Below the pieces are notes generated by a model, which worked only from the letters and a program-made list of their open reading frames with translations, did no database searches and was not told where the DNA came from. DNA of 11,882 bases, taken from positions 1-11,882 of the forward strand of contig CANROV010000052.1 of the NCBI GenBank assembly GCA_947632315.1. The letters run 5' to 3'. The DNA comes from Candidatus Gastranaerophilales bacterium. GTDB taxonomy: Bacteria; Cyanobacteriota; Vampirovibrionia; Gastranaerophilales; Gastranaerophilaceae. Position 1 is the first letter of the stretch. Each line of letters begins with the position of its first letter. Of the stretch, positions 7,113-11,882 are shown piece by piece. The translations under genes and the position numbers were made by a program.

Positions 7113-8085
7113 ACTTTACAAGTTAAAATTTGTAACTCCCGTACATTTTGGCAGTCATAAGATAGGAACAAGCCTTGAAAATGTTTCAAGTTATTGCCAT
7201 AGTGATACGTTTTTTTCGGCATTGTGTTTAGAATATTTAAAACTTTTCGGTAAAGGCAATTTCTCTTCCTTTATTGAAAATTTTAACAATGGAAAAATTG
7301 TTATTTCCTCTTTGTTTCCTTATGATAAAGATGATATGTATCTGCCAAAGCCTGCTTTGATTGTTAAAAGACAAAATTCGCACGAAGCTGATTATAAAAA
7401 CAAAAAGAAATTTAAAAAACTTGAATTTATTAAAATAAAAGATTTTAAAAAGTATATAAACTGCTTAAAAACAGGGGGGACTTTTGATTGTTCTAACTAC
7501 GATAATTATGCTTATTATAATGACAGTGCAAAAGTATCTTTAAGAAATGATGATGAAAATAACAGAATTTATCACGTCGGGACATATACTTTTATTGAAA
7601 ATGCAGGACTGTATTTTATTGCAAAATTTGAAAATGAAAGTATAATTGAACAATTTGAAAATATTTTGGAGTCTCTTCAATATTCCGGGCTTGGCGGAAA
7701 ACGCTCATCAGGTTACGGTAAATTTGAAATTGACGAAACTATTGAGTTAACCGAAAATCTCACGAAAAGTGAAGAAGAACTTATAAATATGCTTAAAAGT
7801 CAGGATAATCAATACAATATGCTTATTTCTTTATATTCTCCGGATGAAAAAGAAACAGAAATAACTTCGTTTGAAAACAGTTACTATAACTTGATAAAAA
7901 GAAACGGTTTTGTATATTCCCCTGATTACGCCGAAAATATATTAAAAAGAAAAAGTATAGTAATGTTTAAGGAAGGCTCTTGTTTTGATTTTGTGCCGTC
8001 AGGTTCAATTCAAGATGTGGGAAATTACGGAAATCATTCTGTTTTTAAGTACGCAAAAGCCTTAACAATAGGAATTAATTTATGA
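7102..8085 (+). CDS. csm4: Csm4, Cas5-group RAMP subunit binding the crRNA 5' handle
   Basis: A 327-residue RAMP protein. The N-terminus YKLKFVTPVHFG and the block YCHSDTFFSALC (31-42) are typical of Csm4. A glycine-rich loop, GLGGKRSSGYGK, lies at about 196-207. In solved complexes Csm4 holds the 5' repeat-derived handle of the crRNA and contacts Cas10. I prefer the ATG at 7102 because it puts the N-terminal beta-strand at the family position; a GTG at 7093 would add three residues. Neither start has a strong ribosome binding site, so translation is probably coupled to csm3 through the 11-base overlap. A G6 run at 7474-7479 encodes Gly125-Gly126. The stop overlaps the csm5 ATG as ATGA. Confidence 0.94.
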   Translation: MLYKLYKLKFVTPVHFGSHKIGTSLENVSSYCHSDTFFSALCLEYLKLFGKGNFSSFIENFNNGKIVISSLFPYDKDDMYLPKPALIVKRQNSHEADYKNKKKFKKLEFIKIKDFKKYINCLKTGGTFDCSNYDNYAYYNDSAKVSLRNDDENNRIYHVGTYTFIENAGLYFIAKFENESIIEQFENILESLQYSGLGGKRSSGYGKFEIDETIELTENLTKSEEELINMLKSQDNQYNMLISLYSPDEKETEITSFENSYYNLIKRNGFVYSPDYAENILKRKSIVMFKEGSCFDFVPSGSIQDVGNYGNHSVFKYAKALTIGINL

Positions 8086-9176
8086 AAGATATAAAAAACC
8101 AATACTCAAAATACAAATTAACCTTAACTCCGCTTACTCCAATATTTATAGGGAGCGGTGAAACCTTAAATAAAACAAAATATTATTATAATTCCGCACA
8201 AAAAATTATTAAGGTTGTTGATGAAAAAAAATTAATAAATTTTTTATCACGTTACAATTTGATTGATAATTTTAGTGAATACCTTTTAAATAACGGGAAT
8301 AGAGGTAACCTCGTAAACTGGTTTAGCGAAAAACGAATTAATATTGATACCGTAAATATTTGGAAATATCAGCTTAAAACAGGAACATTAAAAGATAACA
8401 GAGACCCTAAAAAACAGCTTAATGAAATAAAAACATTTATAAAAGGGCCGAACGGCTTGCCTTATATTCCTTCTAGCAGTGTAAAAGGAGCAATAAGAAC
8501 TGCCCTTTTAGCTTATGAAATTTTAAATAATAAATCAAAATATTCTACTTCCTTTAACAGAGATATTAAAATAGAAAAAATAGAAGAAGAAGTTTTCGGC
8601 ACTATTTCAAATAATATATTTAGAGCTTTAAGAATATCCGATAGTAAAGAATTCGGCGGAGAAAATTTAATTTTGGTTCAAAGATATGACTACCCGATTC
8701 ATAAAAAAGAACCTAATGCGATGCCAATGTTTTTAGAATGCTTAAATGCTTTTAAACCTGTTGAAATGTCATTAATAATTGATGAAGAACAAAATAAAAA
8801 CAAATATTTTACAATCGAAAAAATTGAAAAAGCATTAAAATTATTTGTTGAAGTGCAAGCTCAAGCTATGGAAGCATTCAGAAAAAATATCTCCGAATTT
8901 GGTTATATGATAGATGATGAGTATGATGAAAAATTAGATTGTAATATGTGTTTAGGCGGTGCAAGCGGTTTTTGGTCTAAAACAATAGTATATGCTCTTG
9001 CACCGGATAAACAAACGGCAATAAATTCTCTAAAAGAATTATTTGACAGAAAATTTAGAATTCATAAACATTTGTTACTTGATAAAGAAGTTTCTCCTCA
9101 CGCTTTAAAAATGATTAATGACAACGGCGAGTACATTCCCATAGGACTATGTAATTTAAAAATGGAAGAACAATGA
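8082..9176 (+). CDS. csm5: Csm5, Cas7-group RAMP capping the 3' end of the type III-A complex
   Basis: A 364-residue RAMP protein. It opens with a beta-strand and loop TPLTPIFIGSGE (16-27). The hallmark GLPYIPSSSVKGAIRTALL spans 125-143 and a glycine-containing segment CLGGASGFWSK lies in the C-terminal third. In characterised complexes Csm5 binds the crRNA 3' end, sets filament length and recruits housekeeping nucleases that trim the crRNA. The ATG overlaps the csm4 stop by four bases (ATGA), with AGGA eight bases upstream. It overlaps cas6 in the same way. No catalytic residues are expected in this subunit. Confidence 0.94.
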   Translation: MKDIKNQYSKYKLTLTPLTPIFIGSGETLNKTKYYYNSAQKIIKVVDEKKLINFLSRYNLIDNFSEYLLNNGNRGNLVNWFSEKRINIDTVNIWKYQLKTGTLKDNRDPKKQLNEIKTFIKGPNGLPYIPSSSVKGAIRTALLAYEILNNKSKYSTSFNRDIKIEKIEEEVFGTISNNIFRALRISDSKEFGGENLILVQRYDYPIHKKEPNAMPMFLECLNAFKPVEMSLIIDEEQNKNKYFTIEKIEKALKLFVEVQAQAMEAFRKNISEFGYMIDDEYDEKLDCNMCLGGASGFWSKTIVYALAPDKQTAINSLKELFDRKFRIHKHLLLDKEVSPHALKMINDNGEYIPIGLCNLKMEEQ

Positions 9177-9919
9177 TAACAAGACTTGATATAAAAATAA
9201 AACCTCAGAATAAAGAAATCAAAAATTTGTACGGAAATCTGTTTCAAGGGTATTTAATGTCTTTGATTGATAGTGATTATGCGCAATTTCTGCATGAAAA
9301 TCAACTAAATCCTTATAGTCAATTTGTTTTTTACAACAAAGAAGATGATTGCTATATATGGCGAATATCCGCCTTGACCGAAGAAGCTCACGAAAATATA
9401 ACAAAAAAAATATTAAATAAAAAAGAAAAAACATTAACGCTTAATCATAATGACATTACTTTTGATATTATTTCAAAAGGAATAACTAAACAGTTAAGCT
9501 ATAAAGATATTTCAGATAAATATTTTTCTGCTGAAAAGGTAAAAAGGCTAATAAAAATAAGAACCCTAACCCCTGTAACTTATAAATCAAATAATGAATA
9601 TCAAATATTTCCCGATGTAAAAAGTTTATATGTTTCTTTATACAATAAATGGTGTGCATTTTCGACAGATGTCAGTATTGAAAGCGAAGAAACACTTGAA
9701 CATCTTATTAATTACACTAATTTAGACAGTTATGACTTAAAATCCGCAAAATATTCAACTGACAGTATAAATATAAAATCATTCAAAGGCAATTTTTCAA
9801 TATATATAAAAGGGCCTGAACCGTTAGTTAATATAGCAAATATGCTGTTTGATTATGCGCAATATTCGGGACTCGGTGCAAAAACTTCAATGGGTATGGG
9901 AGGAATTCAAATTGAGTAG
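9173..9919 (+). CDS. cas6: Cas6, pre-crRNA processing endoribonuclease
   Basis: A 248-residue two-ferredoxin-fold RAMP nuclease. His41 in FLHENQLNPYSQF sits where the catalytic histidine falls in most Cas6 proteins, beside the usual basic/aromatic stretch. The C-terminus ends in the diagnostic glycine-rich loop YSGLGAKTSMGMGG. Cas6 cuts repeat RNA within the CRISPR transcript to leave an 8-nt 5' handle, which the Csm complex then binds. The gene overlaps csm5 by four bases (ATGA) and csm6 by eight. Being inside the effector operon implies a dedicated array read by this complex, but no array is visible here. The start has GGAAGAA directly upstream. Confidence 0.93.
   Translation: MITRLDIKIKPQNKEIKNLYGNLFQGYLMSLIDSDYAQFLHENQLNPYSQFVFYNKEDDCYIWRISALTEEAHENITKKILNKKEKTLTLNHNDITFDIISKGITKQLSYKDISDKYFSAEKVKRLIKIRTLTPVTYKSNNEYQIFPDVKSLYVSLYNKWCAFSTDVSIESEETLEHLINYTNLDSYDLKSAKYSTDSINIKSFKGNFSIYIKGPEPLVNIANMLFDYAQYSGLGAKTSMGMGGIQIE
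9898..9903 (+). promoter_or_regulatory. ribosome binding site that fixes the csm6 TTG start
   Basis: GGGAGG lies eight bases before TTG at 9912, an ideal Shine-Dalgarno arrangement. It is read in the cas6 frame as part of the conserved glycine-rich loop (codons GGT ATG GGA GGA). The alternative upstream starts of the csm6 frame, TTG 9849 and ATG 9855, have no comparable site. Confidence 0.75.
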
Positions 9920-11195
9920 AAATATTTTAATATCATTTATAGGAAAACATGACTTAAAACCGCATAAAAATGGTGCAGTTGAACAGTTGATAAAGCGTTT
10001 GAAACCTCAAAAAACATATCTCTTTTTAACTGAGGATTATAAAAAAAATTTTTATCAAAATAATTTACAAGAACATTACTCTTCGCTGACGGAAGAATTA
10101 GAAATAATAGATACGGATATAAAAAATCCGACAGATTTTAAAGAGATTGCCCAAAATATATCCGAAAAAATAGAAGAAATAAATAATCATATACGTGAAA
10201 ATAAATTAGACGGATTTTTAAATTTAACCTCAGGTACGCCTGCTATATTATCGGTATTATCATTATTTGCAATAACGGGACAATTAAACAGAACAATGGG
10301 ACTTTATGCTCCAAACCCAAAATATGATAATGAAATCAGAACAAATTCGCTTGACTATTATAAAAATTCATTTGCATATAAAACGCTCAAAAAACTCATA
10401 AATGACTGTAATTACTCTGCCGTTGAATCATTTTTAAAAACCGAAAAAAAGATTTTACCGAAATTAGCTGACAATATTGAATTTAAAGAACTTGTAAGTT
10501 TTGCTAAAAACCGTTCTGATTGTGCTTTTGATGAGGCATATAAAATATGGGAAAAATCAGAGTATTTAAAAAAATATAATTATAACTCACCAAAAAATTT
10601 ATTTGAAAAATCAATTGAATGTTTTATGAGTGCAAAAATATCAGAAATGAATGAAGATTATTTCCAAACAGTTCTAAAACTCGGCATAATCAGAGAAAAC
10701 CTTGTATCTTTTCTGCTTGATAAAATATTAAAATCAAAAGGATTTAATATAATTGAAACAAAACAGTGCCAAAATCGAAAAGAAGAAGAAAGTATCAGAT
10801 TTCTTAACGAAAAAAAATTAAATGAATTACCTGAAATAAAAGAACATTTGGAAAACAAACTGCAAAGCTCGGACAGCACAAATAAAAAAATTGATTATAA
10901 CCGAGAATTAACCTCATATTTGGAAGGCCTGATACTTGAATATTTTTTGAGACAAGATGAATTTGCCAAATATCCGATTCAAAAAGAGTTATATAAATTG
11001 GATGAGTTGAAAAAACAACGCAATGAATTAGCGCATACAATTAATGCACCCAAGTATAATATAAACTGGCGCAAAAGTATTGAAACAATAATAAATCTGA
11101 CGGCGCAATATTTAGGTTATAATCCGCAGGATTTGAATGTTTATAAAGAAATAAATGCGGATTTATTGAAAATATTAAAAAAAGCATTGAACTAA
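9912..11195 (+). CDS. csm6: Csm6, CARF-HEPN ancillary ribonuclease activated by cyclic oligoadenylate
   Basis: A 427-residue protein from the TTG at 9912. The N-terminal CARF domain begins at the strand ILISFIGKHD and carries the ligand-binding loop LTSGTPAIL with Thr106 to Ala111. The C-terminal HEPN domain has the catalytic R-x4-H motif RNELAH, Arg370 to His375. Csm6 dimers cut RNA when the CARF pocket binds cyclic tetra- or hexa-adenylate made by Cas10. Which ring size is used here cannot be told. The frame is open further upstream, but starting at 9849 would add 21 residues encoded across the cas6 glycine loop, before the first CARF strand. The TTG with GGGAGG eight bases before it is therefore preferred. 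It is not a stable Csm-complex subunit, and it sits between the effector genes and cas1. Codon use and AT-richness match its neighbours. Confidence 0.93.
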   Translation: MSRNILISFIGKHDLKPHKNGAVEQLIKRLKPQKTYLFLTEDYKKNFYQNNLQEHYSSLTEELEIIDTDIKNPTDFKEIAQNISEKIEEINNHIRENKLDGFLNLTSGTPAILSVLSLFAITGQLNRTMGLYAPNPKYDNEIRTNSLDYYKNSFAYKTLKKLINDCNYSAVESFLKTEKKILPKLADNIEFKELVSFAKNRSDCAFDEAYKIWEKSEYLKKYNYNSPKNLFEKSIECFMSAKISEMNEDYFQTVLKLGIIRENLVSFLLDKILKSKGFNIIETKQCQNRKEEESIRFLNEKKLNELPEIKEHLENKLQSSDSTNKKIDYNRELTSYLEGLILEYFLRQDEFAKYPIQKELYKLDELKKQRNELAHTINAPKYNINWRKSIETIINLTAQYLGYNPQDLNVYKEINADLLKILKKALN

Positions 11196-11247
11196 GAATA
11201 ATAATCGAACATTGACAATTGAATATCAAAAGTTGCAAGGAGGTTAA

Positions 11248-11882
11248 ATGAGCAGTTTATATTTAACTGAAGAAGGAAGTAATATAAGTATAAGGGATAA
11301 TAGGCTGATAATAAAAAAGACGAATGAAACCTTAAAAGAAATATCAATTGAAAAAGTTGATAATATTGTGCTGATAGGAAATACTCATTTAACCTCTCCT
11401 GTAGCAACAGAATTATTGGAAAGAGAAATACCCGTAAGCTGGTTATCTTCAACAGGAAAATTTTATGGTCGATTAGAGCCGACAACATCAATAAATATAG
11501 AAAGACAAAGGGAACAATTCAGAAGAAGCGATGATGAAAAATTCTGTTTGAACTTGGCAAAGACATTCATAATAGGAAAAATTAAAAATTCACAAGTGGT
11601 TTTAAGACGATATAATAGAAATTTTGATAATAAAGAAGTAGAAGAAATCATAGAAGAATTAAAAAGATATGTAAGAAAAATTGAGGAAGCAAAAAATATA
11701 GAACAATTGTTAGGATACGAAGGTAATGCTTCTAAAATATATTTTAAAGGACTGGGGCAAATGGTAAGAAGCGAGTTCTATTTTAATAAAAGAACGAGAA
11801 TGCCGCCAACAGATAAATTTAATAGTTTGTTAAGTTTAGGCTATACATTACTATTGTATGAAATATATACAGCAATAACAAA
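11248..11882 (+). CDS. cas1: Cas1 integrase of the CRISPR adaptation module, 3' truncated by the window end
   Basis: The first 211 codons of Cas1. The N-terminal beta-sandwich (LYLTEEGSNISIRDNRL, then the IEKVDNIVLIGNTHLTSPV region) is followed by the helical catalytic domain. Glu158 in LLGYEGNAS is the first metal-binding residue. The conserved PPTDKFNSLLSLGYTLL block (from about residue 188) is present. The later catalytic His and acidic residue fall outside the window, so activity cannot be confirmed. Cas1 with Cas2 integrates new spacers into the array. AAGGAGG (11237-11243) just before the ATG is a strong ribosome binding site. The 52-bp gap after csm6 has no hairpin terminator, so cas1 is probably read from the same operon, though at a distinct translation level. 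A reverse-transcriptase or other fusion at the C-terminus cannot be excluded. Confidence 0.96.
   Translation, partial: MSSLYLTEEGSNISIRDNRLIIKKTNETLKEISIEKVDNIVLIGNTHLTSPVATELLEREIPVSWLSSTGKFYGRLEPTTSINIERQREQFRRSDDEKFCLNLAKTFIIGKIKNSQVVLRRYNRNFDNKEVEEIIEELKRYVRKIEEAKNIEQLLGYEGNASKIYFKGLGQMVRSEFYFNKRTRMPPTDKFNSLLSLGYTLLLYEIYTAIT

Noticed and set aside
7474..7479. G6 run inside csm4 as a contingency tract
   Set aside because: Six G is short for efficient slippage, it simply encodes Gly-Gly, and the frame is intact on both sides.
11212..11217. Perfect TTGACA between csm6 and cas1 as a -35 box of a separate cas1 promoter
   Set aside because: No -10-like hexamer occurs 16-18 bp downstream; that position falls on the ribosome binding site and start of cas1.
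1..11882. CRISPR array, insertion sequence or attachment-site repeats
   Set aside because: Reading through the window I saw no regularly spaced direct repeats, transposase gene or terminal inverted repeats. The partial tRNA has no visible duplicated 3' segment, although its 3' end is outside the window.

Overview
This is an AT-rich bacterial chromosomal segment. Its genes are tightly packed, Shine-Dalgarno-led, use some TTG starts, and sit beside an ordinary tRNA-Leu(CAA). The taxon cannot be fixed from sequence alone; a low-GC, host- or gut-associated anaerobe would fit, but that is a guess.

Region 1 (1-754, minus strand): a phosphoglycolate-phosphatase-like HAD hydrolase gene, followed 13 bp later by a tRNA-Leu(CAA) whose 3' end lies outside the window. 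The two look co-transcribed.

Region 2 (755-3577): a divergent intergenic region, then a two-gene plus-strand operon. The first gene encodes an ATP-grasp ligase and the second an octopine/nopaline-type opine dehydrogenase. The pair suggests synthesis of an amino-acid-derived opine or pseudopeptide. The best promoter candidate for this operon has a run of nine G residues filling most of its 17-bp -35/-10 spacer, the arrangement of classical phase-variable promoters. This is the most striking non-coding signal in the window.

Region 3 (3677-11882, plus strand): a type III-A CRISPR-Cas locus in the order cas10(csm1)-csm2-csm3-csm4-csm5-cas6-csm6-cas1, with cas1 cut by the window end. From cas10 to csm6 the genes abut or overlap by a few bases. 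The visible catalytic sites are intact: the Cas10 HD nuclease and GGDD cyclase, the Csm3 target-RNA-cleaving Asp, the Cas6 His and glycine-rich loop, and the Csm6 CARF and HEPN R-x4-H. The expected picture is crRNA made by Cas6, target RNA sensed and cut by the Csm complex, cyclic oligoadenylate made by Cas10, and Csm6 activated as an ancillary RNase. No CRISPR array is present in the window; it and cas2 probably lie beyond cas1.

The CRISPR system itself is a known type. The less familiar part is the opine-type cassette with the G-tract promoter next to it.
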